64,000 nucleotides of DNA from Cyanobium sp. ATX 6F1 (GCF_024346315.1 NZ_JAGQCS010000004.1:124001-188000); one strand, 5' to 3'. Positions 52,256-63,738 are shown, counted from the first letter of the stretch. The notes: generated by a model not told the origin, from the sequence alone. Translations and numbers: made by a program.

Positions 52256-52688
52256 GACGACAACCTATCCACCCGGATCAGCGGCGCCGACAGGGCTGCT
52301 CAGCCTGCGGCTGTCGCCGGGGGCCGACCTGCGCGGGGCTCTGGAGGCCCTGGTGAACGAACGCGCCATCGCCGCCGCCTGGGTGGCCTCGGCCATCGGC
52401 AGCCTCCAGGGGCTGGTGTTCCGCCCCGCCGGCAGCGACCGGGTTCTGGAGCTGGAGGGCCCCTGGGAACTGCTCAGCCTCCAGGGCAGCCTCGGCCCCG
52501 GCGGCGTTCACCTGCATCTCACAGCCGCCGATCAGGGCGGCCACTGCCGCGGCGGCCATCTGCTGGCGGGCAACGTCATCCGCACCACCGCCGAGATCGC
52601 CCTGCTGCTGCCGCTGGCGGTGCGCTTCGAGCGCCAGCTCGATGCCCTCAGCGGTTACCGGGAGCTGACGTTTGAGGCCGCTGCCTAG
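52254..52688 (+). CDS. PPC (DUF296)-domain protein
   Basis: The product has 144 residues. The PPC/DUF296 fold is visible in LRGALEALVNERAIAAAWV, SAIGSLQGLVFRPAG, GPWELLSLQGSLGPGGVHLHL and the signature GGHCRGGHLLAGNVIRTTAEI with clustered His residues. In plants the domain accompanies AT-hooks; bacterial single-domain members are trimers of unknown role. The ATG shares bases with the divergent thiO start codon, which makes the start less certain, but no later ATG preserves the domain. The gatB gene follows after 32 bp. Confidence 0.82.
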   Translation: MTTTYPPGSAAPTGLLSLRLSPGADLRGALEALVNERAIAAAWVASAIGSLQGLVFRPAGSDRVLELEGPWELLSLQGSLGPGGVHLHLTAADQGGHCRGGHLLAGNVIRTTAEIALLLPLAVRFERQLDALSGYRELTFEAAA

Positions 52689-52720
52689 GATCGCCCCCTC
52701 AGCCAAGGGAGTGAAGCGGT

Positions 52721-54191
52721 ATGGCGTCGGCGATCGGCCACGGGAGCTGGGAGGCCGTGATCGGCCTGGAAACCCATGTGCAGCTGGCCACCGCCAGCAA
52801 GATCTTCTCGGCCGCCTCCACCAACTTCGGCGATGACCCCAACACCCATATCGATCCGGTGGTGCTGGGGCTGCCCGGCACCCTGCCGGTGTTGAACCAG
52901 AAGGTGCTGGAGTACGCGGTCAAGGCCTCGCTGGCACTCAATTTGCAGGTGGCCGAGCACTGCAAGTTCGACCGCAAGCAGTACTTCTACCCCGACCTGC
53001 CCAAGAACTTTCAGATCTCCCAGTTCGATCAGCCGATCGCCGAGAACGGCTGGATCGAGGTGGAGGTGGCCGAAAAGGGCAAGGACACTTACACCAAGCG
53101 CATCGGCATCGAGCGCCTGCACATGGAAGAGGATGCCGGCAAGCTCGTGCACGCCGGCAGCGACCGCCTGGCGGGCTCCACCCACTCGTTGGTGGACTAC
53201 AACCGCGCCGGTGTGGCCCTGGCGGAGATCGTCTCCAAGCCGGATCTGCGCACGGGCCGCGAGGCGGCTGAGTATGCCTCCGAGATCCGCCGGATCATGC
53301 GCTACCTCGGTGTCTCCGACGGCAACATGCAGGAGGGCTCCCTGCGCTGCGACGTCAACATCTCCGTGCGCCGCGGGCCCGATGAACCCTTCGGGGTGAA
53401 GGTGGAGATCAAGAACATGAACTCCTTCTCGGCGATCCAGAAGGCCTGCGATCACGAGATCGAACGCCAGATCAAAGCAATCGAGGCCGGGGAGCCGATC
53501 TTCCAGGAAACCCGCCTCTGGGATGAGGGCAAACAGCTCACCAAGAGCATGCGCAGCAAGGAGGGCAGCAGCGACTACCGCTACTTCCCCGAACCCGATC
53601 TCGGCCCGATCGAGGTGACGCCCCAGCGGCGTGAAGCCTGGCGCGCCGAATTGCCGGAGCTGCCGGCCGCCAAGCGCCACCGCTACGCCGAACAGCTGGG
53701 GCTCTCGATCTACGACGCCCGCGTGCTCACCGATGAGCGGCCGATGGCGGAGTACTTCGAGGCCGCGGTGGCGGCCGGCGCCGACCCCAAGGGGGCGGCC
53801 AACTGGATCACCGGCGACATCGCCGCCCATGTCAACGCCAACCGCCTCGCCTACGGCGAAATGCTCCTGCGGCCCCAGCAGCTCGCGGAGCTGGTGCAAC
53901 TGATCGAGGGCGGCACGATCAGCGGCAAGATCGCCAAGGAGATCCTGCCGGAGCTGTTGGAGCAAGGCGGCTCCCCCGCCGCGATCGTCGAGGAACGGGG
54001 CCTGGGGATGATCAGCGACCCGGCGGCGATCACGGCGATTGTCGAGGAGCTGCTGGCGGCCCACCCGGCTGAGGTGGAGGCGTTCCGTGGCGGCAAGACC
54101 AAGCTCCAGGGCTTTTTTATAGGTCAGCTGATGCAGCGCACCGCCGGCAAGGCCGACCCGAAGCTGGCCAACCAGGTGCTCGTGGCCAAGC

Positions 54192-54202
<11 letters not shown>
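52721..54202 (+). CDS. gatB: Aspartyl/glutamyl-tRNA(Asn/Gln) amidotransferase subunit B
   Basis: The product has 493 residues, the normal length. It starts WEAVIGLETHVQLATASKIF, the GatB signature, and contains YFYPDLPKNFQISQFD, IGIERLHMEEDAGKL, LVDYNRAGVALAEIV, DGNMQEGSLRCDVNISV and VEIKNMNSF, followed by the C-terminal helical and tail domains. With GatA and GatC it converts Glu-tRNA(Gln) to Gln-tRNA(Gln), and Asp-tRNA(Asn) where present. gatA and gatC are not in this window. The stop overlaps the convergent coaE stop by 11 bp. Confidence 0.97.
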
Positions 54203-54806
<604 letters not shown>

Positions 54807-54899
54807 GGAGGGGCGAAAGGGATGGCGGGGTGAACGTCATCATCAACTCGACAGGCCCCGAGGGCATCGGTAGGGTCCAATCCGCCGACGGCTTGCGCC

Positions 54900-57608
54900 T
54901 TGCAACTGTTCAGTGCCTGGTCGGAGCGTCAGGCCCATCTCACCCGCTGGGTGCTGCTGCTGGGCTGGCTGGGGTTGATCGTCTCGCTGCTGATCCCGAA
55001 CGTCGATCCCTGGCCGTTCAACATCAACCACTGCGGCCAGCTCCTGGAATGCCACACCCATGAGGGCAACCAGATCTTCTGGGGCCTGGTGGTGCCCAGC
55101 GGTCTGCTGACCCTGGTGGTGTTGAGCCATGAGCTCTGGCGCCGGATCTGCCCCTTGGCGTTCATCTCCCAGCTGTTCCGGGCCCTGCACTGGCAGCGCA
55201 CCGTGGCCGGCAAGGGCAGCCGTAGGGAGGTGGTGAAGATCGAGGCCAACTCCTGGCTGGGCCAACACCACGTGCAGTTGCAGTGGAGCCTGTTCATCGC
55301 CGGCCTCAGCCTCCGTCTGTTGGTGGTCAACAGCAGCACCGTGGGCCTGGGTCTGTTCCTGCTGCTCACGGTGGCGGCGGCCCTGGTGGTGGGCTGGGCC
55401 TATGGCGGCAAGGCCTGGTGCCAGTACTTCTGCCCGATGGCGCCGGTGCAGACCGTGGTCACGGGCCAGCGCAGCCTGCTGGGAAGCCCCGCCCACATGG
55501 ACACCAGCTCCAAGATCACCCAGTCGATGTGCCGCACCTACGGCGACAAGGGCAAGCTCCAGAGCGCCTGTGTGGCCTGCCAGGCCCCCTGCATCGACAT
55601 CGATTCGGAACGGGCCTACTGGCAGACCTTCAGCGCCAAGCGTGGCCTCGACTGGGCCTGGTTGTCCTATCCCGGCTTGGTGCTGGGCTTTTTCCTGCTC
55701 ATCCGCGCCGAGTCCCGCGAGGGCGTCGATTACCTGCGCACGGGCCTGTGGGCCTACGACGCCCGCCATGTTGATGCGATCCTTCAGCCCCTGCAGTTGT
55801 GGGGCTTGAACACGCTGCTGCCGCGGCTGATCTCCCTGCCGGCGCTGCTGGTGCTGGCGGCTGTCCTCTCGGTGCTGATCTTCTCCTGGCTGCAACGGCA
55901 GCTGGAACGCCGGCTGGCGGCCCTCGGGGAGCGGGCCGCCGATGTGGCCCGGCAGCGCACCCGCCTGCTGGCCAGCTTCCTGGCGGTGAACGTCTTCTTC
56001 TGGTTTGCTGATCCCTCCCTGGGGGCGTTGGGGGGCAAGGGCGGCCAGCTCATCCGCTCCGTGGTGCTGATCGCCAGCGGCATGTGGCTCTACCGCGGCT
56101 GGTCCCGGGACAAGGCCACCTACACCCGCGAGAGCACCAGCGCCAGCCTGCGCAAGCAGCTCGAGAAGCTCATGCCCGAGCTGGACGCCTTGCTTGAGGG
56201 GCGCTCGCTCCAGGAGCTCAGCGCCAACGAGGTGTTCACCCTCGCCAAGGTGCTGCCGGTCCAGATCAGCGCCACCAAGCGCGGCATCTACCGGGAGGTG
56301 ATGTCCGACCTGTTCGACACCGGCCGACTGGACCGGGCCGCGGCCCTGGTGCAGTTGGAGGAGCTGCGCCAATCCCTGGGGCTGGTGGAGGAGGACCACC
56401 ACGCCGCCGTGCGCGAACTGGCGATCACCGACCCGCGCATCCTGCAGCTGGACTACCGCCAGAGGGAGATCCGTGGCCTGCGCCAGGAGGCCGCCGCCGA
56501 GGCGATCGAAGATCTGCTCGAGGCCAGCCGCAGCCTCGACCTCAGTGCCGCCCTCGCCTCCCCCAGCCATCAGGAGGGCCTGGAGCGCATCCGCGCTGAA
56601 TTCGTGCTCGATGAGGCCAGCTGGGGGGAGCTGCTGGCCCGTTTTGGCCCCACCTCGGCCTTCTCCCGCCAGCGCCTCGAGGAGGAATGGGAGGAGCTGC
56701 GCGCCCAGCTTGCGGCCCGCATCAGCCTGGAGCAGGCCACCGCCAGCGATCCTCTGATCCGCCCTTTGCTGCCGGTGATCGACCGACGCCTCACCAGCCT
56801 GTTCGTGATCATCTGGCCCGGTCTTGCACATTTCAGCGACGACGACCCCTTGGTGCGGCGTTTCGCGGCGCTGCTGCCCCTGGCGCCGCCGTTGGTGTTG
56901 AGCCAGCTCAGGCGCAGGGAGCAGCGCCTGGTGATGGAGCCAGGGGAGGGCTCCATCAACCTGGAGCCCTTGCCCGATCCCTCCGATGCCCTCGAAGCCC
57001 TCTGGCGCGATCCCGATCCCGACACCGCCCTGTGGGTGCTGTGGGTGCAGGACCGGCGCGCGCCGGAGCGGGCCGCCGCCCTGCGCCGGCAGCCGCGGGT
57101 GGGTCTGCCGGACAGCCCGGCCCTGCGCCAGTTGCTGGCGGGGGTGGATGTGCCCCACAGCGATCGGCTCACCCAGCTGCTCCAGGTCCCCCTGGGGGCC
57201 GACCTCTCCCCGGCGGCCCTGTTCAGCATGTTGCGCTGGGGAGACCAGCGGCGGCTCGAGCCCGGTGAGGCTCTGTTCAGCGTCGGCGATCAACCCGACA
57301 TCGTCGCGATCCTGCTGGAGGGCAGCTGTGAGGTCTACCGCGACGACGGAGTGGGGAATCCGATGGCCCTGATGGCCCAGATCCGCGTGGGCGAGCCGAT
57401 CGGCGAGGTGGCTTTCTTCACCGATCATCCCCGCCGGGCCGAGGTGCGCGCCGGCGCCGAACCCGCGACGGTGCTGGTGTTCACCGCGTCCCATTTCGAA
57501 GAGCTGCTGTCGCAATCGACCGAGTTCAGCCGCAGCCTGCTGGAGCAGCTGTCGGTTCGGCTGGAAGATCTCTACGCCAAGGTGGGCCCGGCCAGCGTGT
57601 ACCGCTGA
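54900..57608 (+). CDS. NapH/CcoG-like membrane iron-sulfur protein fused to a cNMP-binding domain
   Basis: The product has 902 residues from TTG 54900. The first 330 residues hold several membrane helices and Cys motifs CPLAF, WCQYFCPMAPVQ and, as a ferredoxin-like group, CRTYGDKGKLQSACVACQAPC, resembling polytopic ferredoxin-type proteins (NapH, CcoG). Further helices follow to about residue 400. A long soluble region of about 350 residues, mostly predicted helical and containing a coiled-coil-like part, leads to a C-terminal cNMP-binding domain (about 770-890; LEPGEALFSVGDQPD, GEPIGEVAFFTDHPRRAEVRA). It would be a redox membrane protein controlled by a cyclic nucleotide, but the function is unknown. 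I recall similar cyanobacterial proteins but could not check. Confidence 0.75.
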   Translation: MQLFSAWSERQAHLTRWVLLLGWLGLIVSLLIPNVDPWPFNINHCGQLLECHTHEGNQIFWGLVVPSGLLTLVVLSHELWRRICPLAFISQLFRALHWQRTVAGKGSRREVVKIEANSWLGQHHVQLQWSLFIAGLSLRLLVVNSSTVGLGLFLLLTVAAALVVGWAYGGKAWCQYFCPMAPVQTVVTGQRSLLGSPAHMDTSSKITQSMCRTYGDKGKLQSACVACQAPCIDIDSERAYWQTFSAKRGLDWAWLSYPGLVLGFFLLIRAESREGVDYLRTGLWAYDARHVDAILQPLQLWGLNTLLPRLISLPALLVLAAVLSVLIFSWLQRQLERRLAALGERAADVARQRTRLLASFLAVNVFFWFADPSLGALGGKGGQLIRSVVLIASGMWLYRGWSRDKATYTRESTSASLRKQLEKLMPELDALLEGRSLQELSANEVFTLAKVLPVQISATKRGIYREVMSDLFDTGRLDRAAALVQLEELRQSLGLVEEDHHAAVRELAITDPRILQLDYRQREIRGLRQEAAAEAIEDLLEASRSLDLSAALASPSHQEGLERIRAEFVLDEASWGELLARFGPTSAFSRQRLEEEWEELRAQLAARISLEQATASDPLIRPLLPVIDRRLTSLFVIIWPGLAHFSDDDPLVRRFAALLPLAPPLVLSQLRRREQRLVMEPGEGSINLEPLPDPSDALEALWRDPDPDTALWVLWVQDRRAPERAAALRRQPRVGLPDSPALRQLLAGVDVPHSDRLTQLLQVPLGADLSPAALFSMLRWGDQRRLEPGEALFSVGDQPDIVAILLEGSCEVYRDDGVGNPMALMAQIRVGEPIGEVAFFTDHPRRAEVRAGAEPATVLVFTASHFEELLSQSTEFSRSLLEQLSVRLEDLYAKVGPASVYR

Positions 57609-57661
57609 GGGCGCGGCCTGCGCCCCCGCCCTGGCGTTGAACGGGCCGCCGCCCCGGCAGG

Positions 57662-58936
57662 ATGCACCCAGAGCGATCCCTCGCCTTGACCCTTCCGACC
57701 CCCTGGCAGCCCATCGCCGGTGGCATCACCGCTCCGGCGGGCTTCCTCGCCGCCGGCGCCACCGCTGGCCTCAAAGCCTCCGGCAAGAGCGACCTCTCCC
57801 TGCTGCTGGCGCCCGTTGGGGCCGTTTGCGCCGGCAGCTTCACCACCAACCGGGTGCGGGCCGCCTGTGTGGACCTCTGCGCCGAACGGCTGGCCGCCAG
57901 CGGTGGCCGCGCCCGGGCGGTGCTCACCAACTCAGGCCAGGCCAATGCCTGCACCGGATCACGGGGCCTGGCCGACAGCCTGACGGCTACGGCCGAACTG
58001 GCCCATCGCCTGGGTCTGGCCGCCGAGGAGGTGCTGATCTGCTCCACCGGCGTGATCGGGGTGCCGATCCCGATCGACACCCTGGTGGCGGGCCTCGATC
58101 CCCTGGTGGCGGCCCTGGGCCCCGAGGGGGGCGCCGCCGCCGCCACGGCGATCCTCACCACCGACCTGACGAACAAGCAGATCGCCCTGGAGGCCCACCT
58201 GGGTGGCCGGCGGGTGCGCCTCGGCGGCATGGCCAAGGGCTCCGGGATGATCCACCCCCAGATGGCCACGATGCTGGGCTATCTCACGTGCGATGCGGGT
58301 GTGCCGGCGGAGTTGTGGCGCGCCATGGTGCAGCGGGCGGTGGAGCGCTCCTTCAACGCGATCACGGTGGACGGCGACACCAGCACCAACGACACGTTCC
58401 TGGCCTTTGCCGCCGGTGCGCCCCTGCCACCGGAGCACTTCGAGGCGCTGGAGGCCGGCCTGACGGCGGTGTCGCAGCACCTGGCCCAAGCGATTGCCCG
58501 TGATGGTGAGGGGGCCACCTGCCTGATCGAGGTGCGGGTGGAGGGTGCCGCCAGCGACGCCGACGCCCGCGCCATCGCCCGCACCGTCTGCGGCTCGTCG
58601 CTGGTGAAATGCGCCGTCCACGGCCGCGACCCCAACTGGGGCCGGATCGTGGCCGCGGCGGGCCGGGCCGGGGCGGCCTTCGATCCGGAGGCGGTGGCCC
58701 TCTGGCTCGGGGAGCACCAACTGATGGCGGCGGGTCAGCCCCTGGTGTTCGATCGACCGGGGGCCTCCAGCTATCTCAAGGCCCGTGCCGAAGGTGACTA
58801 CCTGGGCGGCACGGGCCCCGGCGGCGACACGGTGCTCATTCGGCTGCGGGTGGGGGAGGGGTCCGGCACGGGCATCGCCTGGGGCTGTGACCTATCGGAT
58901 CAATACGTGCGCATCAACGCCGACTACACCACCTGA
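57662..58936 (+). CDS. argJ: Bifunctional ornithine acetyltransferase / N-acetylglutamate synthase
   Basis: The product has 424 residues. Motifs of ArgJ are AGSFTTNRVRAACV, NSGQANACTGSRG, ILTTDLTNKQ, GMAKGSGMIHPQMATML and VDGDTSTNDTF, with GRDPNWGRIVAAAGRAG near the end. The protein self-cleaves before the catalytic Thr of the MATML motif (Thr203), giving alpha and beta chains. It recycles the acetyl group between N-acetylornithine and glutamate in arginine synthesis. It lies 53 bp after the 902-residue gene on the same strand. Confidence 0.96.
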   Translation: MHPERSLALTLPTPWQPIAGGITAPAGFLAAGATAGLKASGKSDLSLLLAPVGAVCAGSFTTNRVRAACVDLCAERLAASGGRARAVLTNSGQANACTGSRGLADSLTATAELAHRLGLAAEEVLICSTGVIGVPIPIDTLVAGLDPLVAALGPEGGAAAATAILTTDLTNKQIALEAHLGGRRVRLGGMAKGSGMIHPQMATMLGYLTCDAGVPAELWRAMVQRAVERSFNAITVDGDTSTNDTFLAFAAGAPLPPEHFEALEAGLTAVSQHLAQAIARDGEGATCLIEVRVEGAASDADARAIARTVCGSSLVKCAVHGRDPNWGRIVAAAGRAGAAFDPEAVALWLGEHQLMAAGQPLVFDRPGASSYLKARAEGDYLGGTGPGGDTVLIRLRVGEGSGTGIAWGCDLSDQYVRINADYTT

Positions 58937-58946
58937 GCGGGTTGAA

Positions 58947-59171
58947 TCACTCCGAAGACTGCTTCTCGCTGAGGATCGCGTGGCAGTTCGGCTCGTTGGA
59001 GATGGCCCACTCGAGCAGGTAGGCAGCGAGATTGCTCAGGGAACGTCCCTGTTCGCGCGAGATGGCGATCAGTCGTTCGTTGACGCTTTCGGGGATCGTG
59101 ATGCTGATGCGCGCGGGTGCCTTGAACTGGGTGTTGTGTCCGACCCGCGATTTCGCCACAACCACCCCCAT
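58947..59171 (-). CDS. Ribbon-helix-helix (CopG/Arc-type) small protein
   Basis: The product has 74 residues from ATG 59171. The sequence APARISITIPESVNERL is the N-terminal beta strand of a ribbon-helix-helix fold, and SREQGRSLSNLAAYLLEWAI forms its two helices. Such proteins are dimeric DNA-binding regulators, often antitoxins, but I see no toxin gene beside it. It is convergent with argJ (10 bp gap) and divergent from the gene at 59330. The open frame extends upstream to 59312, but that part has no RHH character. Confidence 0.7.
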   Translation of the reverse strand: MGVVVAKSRVGHNTQFKAPARISITIPESVNERLIAISREQGRSLSNLAAYLLEWAISNEPNCHAILSEKQSSE

Positions 59172-59329
59172 TTGTCTTGGACTGAGCGTAGGTTGCCCGG
59201 TCTCGTTTGGATCCCTGGCGCCAGGGCCGGATCCCCGCCACTGACCTTCATCTTGAAGGGCTGAGAGATCCGCCTGGGGCAGGATGGGTCGGCGCACCGC
59301 TGCCCCCCGCACCGCCGCCCCACCGCCCT

Positions 59330-59842
59330 ATGCCCATGGCCCAGGCCAGTGCCGCCCCCACCCGTGCCGCCCGCCCCGGGAACCCCTGGAGTGGTCCCCT
59401 GGTGATCGGGCTCGGCTTCGCCCTGGGGTTCGGCCTCACCCAGCGGTTGCAGGTCCTGGACGGGACCCCTTCGATCGACCTGGGCCACCGTTTCGACGCA
59501 CAGCCCTTGCCCGGCATCAGCCTGGAGAGCCTGAGGATGCGCTACGGCGCCCAGAATGAATCCCTGCGCGGGGATCCCAACCCGCCCGCGAAAACAGACC
59601 CCGCAGACCAGCTGCCTGAGCCGCTGCCGGGGGCGGAGCCCGACAGCAACGGCGCCCCCGATCCCCTCGCGCCCACGGAGAGCGCCGCCCCGACGGCCCC
59701 ATCACAGCCCCCGAAGGCCAAGCCACAGCCCCCGAGTGCCAAGCCACAGCCCCGGAGTGCCGACGACGGCGCCCTCGACCCGCTGCCCCCTCTGGACGCA
59801 CCAGCGCCCCCCGTTCTGCCCGAGGCGACTCCCGCCCGCTAG
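59330..59842 (+). CDS. Single-pass membrane protein with Pro-rich C-terminus, unknown function
   Basis: The product has 170 residues from ATG 59330 (ATG 59336 is equally possible). After a short N-terminal Ala/Thr-rich stretch comes one membrane helix (SGPLVIGLGFALGFGLTQRLQ). A short conserved-looking region (IDLGHRFDAQPLPGISLESLRMRYG) follows, then a low-complexity Pro/Ala/Ser tail of about 90 residues. I do not recognise a family. Codon use is like its neighbours. The 158 bp before it, shared with the divergent RHH gene, hold no other gene. Confidence 0.5.
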   Translation: MPMAQASAAPTRAARPGNPWSGPLVIGLGFALGFGLTQRLQVLDGTPSIDLGHRFDAQPLPGISLESLRMRYGAQNESLRGDPNPPAKTDPADQLPEPLPGAEPDSNGAPDPLAPTESAAPTAPSQPPKAKPQPPSAKPQPRSADDGALDPLPPLDAPAPPVLPEATPAR

Positions 59843-59896
59843 ATCCCCGCCGGGGATTCCGATCTGCCACAGTTTGGCCAGCACAGCAGGCCCAGG

Positions 59897-60244
59897 ATGA
59901 GCGCCCCGCAATCCCTGCTTCAAGCCGCCGTCAATCGGCTCTCGGCGCGCCTCCAGAGCGGCGTGGCCGAGGCCCTGTCCGCCCTGACCAGCCTGGCGGA
60001 GCTGGCGCCCGAGCGTCTGCAACAGGAATGGAGCTTGTTCGTCGAGGAGGTGGAGCAGGAGGCCGAGCGCCTGGAACGGGGTGAAACGGCGCCCTCTGAT
60101 GCCACTCCCGGTGCCGCAGCCCCACCTGCGGACATTGGGGTCCAGGGCCAGTCCTCCGGTGCCAGCCCGAACCCCCAGGATCAGATCGATGCCCTGCGGG
60201 CCCAGGTGGCCGGGCTCGCCTCGCGGCTCGAGGATCAGCCTTGA
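59897..60244 (+). CDS. Small acidic coiled-coil protein, unknown function
   Basis: The product has 115 residues. The first 60 residues look helical (LQAAVNRLSARLQSGVAEAL, ELAPERLQQEWSLFVEEVEQEAERLERG), and the end forms another helix (DQIDALRAQVAGLASRLEDQ), separated by an Ala/Pro/Gly linker. I do not recognise a named family. Its TGA overlaps the TTG start of the ABC1 kinase (TTGA at 60241-60244), so it is probably translated with it and could be a partner. Confidence 0.6.
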   Translation: MSAPQSLLQAAVNRLSARLQSGVAEALSALTSLAELAPERLQQEWSLFVEEVEQEAERLERGETAPSDATPGAAAPPADIGVQGQSSGASPNPQDQIDALRAQVAGLASRLEDQP

Positions 60245-61917
60245 TCGGCCCTTTGCGGCGCCGGCTGCGGGAACTGGCCCGCAGCGTTCAGGTGTGGTGG
60301 GTGGTGGTGGCGATGGTGGTGGGCCTCTGGTGGGACGGGGCCGCCTGGAGCTATCCCGGTGGTGTCACCGAGGAAGGCCGCGCCCAGCGCCAACGACAAC
60401 GGGCCCGCTGGCTCACGGCCCGTCTGCTCGATCTGGGGGCGGCCTTCATCAAGCTCGGTCAGCTGCTCTCCGCTCGCCCGGATGTGCTGCCCGCTGGCTA
60501 TGTGGAGGAGCTGGCGCATCTCCAGGACAAGGTGCCGGCCTTCCCCTTCGCCGTGGCCCAGGGCCTGCTGGAGCAGGAATTGGGGGAGCGTTGCGCCGAG
60601 ATCATCGATCTGGAGGCTGAGCCCCTGGGCGCCGCCAGCCTCGCCCAGGTGCACCGGGCCAGCCTGCGCAGCGGCCGGCAGGTGGTGTTCAAGATCCAGC
60701 GCCCCGGCCTGGAACGCCTCTTCCGCCTCGATCTCGACATCCTCCAGCAGGTGGCTGCGTTGTTCCAGCGCCATCCCCGTTGGGGGGAAGGCCGCGACTG
60801 GGTGGGCATCGCCCAGGAATGCCGCCGGGTGCTGATCCGCGAGCTGGACTTCCGCACCGAGGCCGAACATGCGGCCCGCTTCCGCCAACAGTTCCTCGAT
60901 GATCCGCTCATCCGTGTGCCGGCGGTGGTCTGGGAACTGAGCACCCGCCGGGTGCTCTGCCTCGACTACCTGCCCGGCATCAAGATCACCGACCGTGCGG
61001 CCCTGATCGAGGCCGGCATCGATCCGGCCGCCGTGGCCGAGCGGGGGGCGGCCAGTTACCTGCAGCAACTGGTGCGCTACGGGTTCTTCCACGCCGACCC
61101 CCATCCGGGGAATCTGGCGGTGGCGGCCGATGGCGCCCTCATCTACTACGACTTCGGGATGATGGGTCAGATCTCCCAGCGGCTGCGCAGCCGCCTGGGG
61201 CGCATGGTGCGGGCCGCCGCCGCCCGCGATGCCTCCGGCCTGGTGGAGGAGTTGCAGGCGGCCGGGGTGATCGCCCAGGGCATCGATCAGGGGCCCGTGC
61301 GCCGGCTGGTGCGGGTGATGCTCAACGACGCCCTGACGCCGCCCTTCTCCAGCAACGTGATCGAGAAGCTCTCGGGGGATCTCTATGACCTGGTCTATGG
61401 CCAGCCGTTCCGCCTGCCGGTGGAGCTGATCTTCGTTATGCGGGCCCTCTCGACCTTCGAGGGGGTGGGCCGCAGCCTCGATCCGGCCTTTAGCCTGGTG
61501 GCGATTGCCCGCCCCTACCTGCTGCCTCTGATGTCCGCCAGCGGTAACGGTCCCAACGACTTCATCAACGAACTCGGTCGCCAGGCGGCCGAGGTGGGCA
61601 GCCGTGCCCTCGGCATCCCCCGGCGCCTGGAGGAGAGCCTGGCCCGCGTCGAGCAAGGCGATCTGCAGGTGCAGATTCGCGCCGGTGAAACCGACCGGCT
61701 GCTGCGGCGGTTGGCGGTCAGTCAGCAACTGGCCAGTCAGTCGGTGTTGCTGGGGGCCCTGGTGGTGGCCGCTTCCCTGCTGGCCAGCAGTGGTCGGCCG
61801 CTGCTCTCGGCCCTTCCCCTGCTGGCGGGTGTTCCCGTGGGGGTCGGCTGGATCAAGCTCCAGGCGAAGCTGCGCCGTGACAGCCGCCTGGAGCAGCTCC
61901 CCGGCACCCGCAGCTGA
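60241..61917 (+). CDS. ABC1/AarF (UbiB)-family atypical kinase
   Basis: The product has 558 residues from TTG 60241. It carries the ABC1 hallmarks: FIKLGQLLSARPDVLP (Lys71 of the KxGQ motif), LGAASLAQVHRA, the ATP-binding Lys151 in VVFKIQRP, HADPHPGN (residues 284-291) and the metal-binding Asp304 of YYDFGMMG. A membrane helix lies near the C-terminus (SVLLGALVVAASLLASS). Family members in cyanobacteria and plastids act in quinone or lipid homeostasis, but which substrate this one has is unknown. It converges on eno, with 6 bp between their ends. Confidence 0.9.
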   Translation: MIGPLRRRLRELARSVQVWWVVVAMVVGLWWDGAAWSYPGGVTEEGRAQRQRQRARWLTARLLDLGAAFIKLGQLLSARPDVLPAGYVEELAHLQDKVPAFPFAVAQGLLEQELGERCAEIIDLEAEPLGAASLAQVHRASLRSGRQVVFKIQRPGLERLFRLDLDILQQVAALFQRHPRWGEGRDWVGIAQECRRVLIRELDFRTEAEHAARFRQQFLDDPLIRVPAVVWELSTRRVLCLDYLPGIKITDRAALIEAGIDPAAVAERGAASYLQQLVRYGFFHADPHPGNLAVAADGALIYYDFGMMGQISQRLRSRLGRMVRAAAARDASGLVEELQAAGVIAQGIDQGPVRRLVRVMLNDALTPPFSSNVIEKLSGDLYDLVYGQPFRLPVELIFVMRALSTFEGVGRSLDPAFSLVAIARPYLLPLMSASGNGPNDFINELGRQAAEVGSRALGIPRRLEESLARVEQGDLQVQIRAGETDRLLRRLAVSQQLASQSVLLGALVVAASLLASSGRPLLSALPLLAGVPVGVGWIKLQAKLRRDSRLEQLPGTRS

Positions 61918-61923
61918 GCTGGA

Positions 61924-63249
<1,326 letters not shown>

Positions 63250-63336
63250 TTATGGGCCTCCCCCGCCCGCCCATTTGTGCCGGTTGGCACGGATCTCGGG
63301 CCTCTGGTCAGAATGGCTTCGCCCCACCCCCTGGCC

Positions 63337-63738
63337 ATGCGACTGCTTCACACCATGCTGCGGGTGGGGGATCTGGAGCGCTCGCTCGCCTTCTACACGG
63401 ATGTGCTCGGCATGCGGCTGCTGCGCCGCAAGGATTACCCGTCGGGCCGTTTCACCCTGGCCTTCGTGGGTTACGGCGACGAGCGCGACACCGCTGTGCT
63501 CGAGCTGACCCACAACTGGGACACCGCCAGCTACGAGATCGGCAGTGGTTACGGCCACATCGCCCTGGGGGTGGAGGACATCCAGGCGCTCTGTGATCAG
63601 ATCCGCGCCAAGGGCGGCCGGGTGACCCGTGAGCCTGGACCGATGAAGCACGGCAGCACCGTGATCGCCTTCGTGGAGGATCCCGATGGCTACAAGGTGG
63701 AATTGATTCAAACCTCCCCCCGGCACGATGCGGACTGA
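63337..63738 (+). CDS. gloA: Lactoylglutathione lyase (glyoxalase I)
   Basis: The product has 133 residues from ATG 63337, which gives the standard start [23 protein letters not shown] 63313 would add 8 residues. It has [47 protein letters not shown] and [14 protein letters not shown], with the metal ligands His, Glu, His and Glu in their expected places. It detoxifies methylglyoxal as the glutathione hemithioacetal. Its stop overlaps the next gene by 11 bp. Confidence 0.95.
   Translation: MRLLHTMLRVGDLERSLAFYTDVLGMRLLRRKDYPSGRFTLAFVGYGDERDTAVLELTHNWDTASYEIGSGYGHIALGVEDIQALCDQIRAKGGRVTREPGPMKHGSTVIAFVEDPDGYKVELIQTSPRHDAD

Noticed and set aside
54843-57515. 890-codon open frame on the minus strand opposite the 902-residue gene
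   Set aside because: It is antisense to a gene with clear domains. GC-rich codon use on one strand leaves the opposite strand open, and the translation is Gln/Gly/His-rich without any recognisable fold.
58947-59171. Ribbon-helix-helix gene as the antitoxin of a toxin-antitoxin pair
   Set aside because: No toxin-like gene is adjacent on the same strand; neighbours are argJ and an unrelated membrane protein.
60235-61728. 497-codon minus-strand frame opposite the ABC1 kinase
   Set aside because: Antisense shadow; the plus strand carries every ABC1 kinase motif in order.
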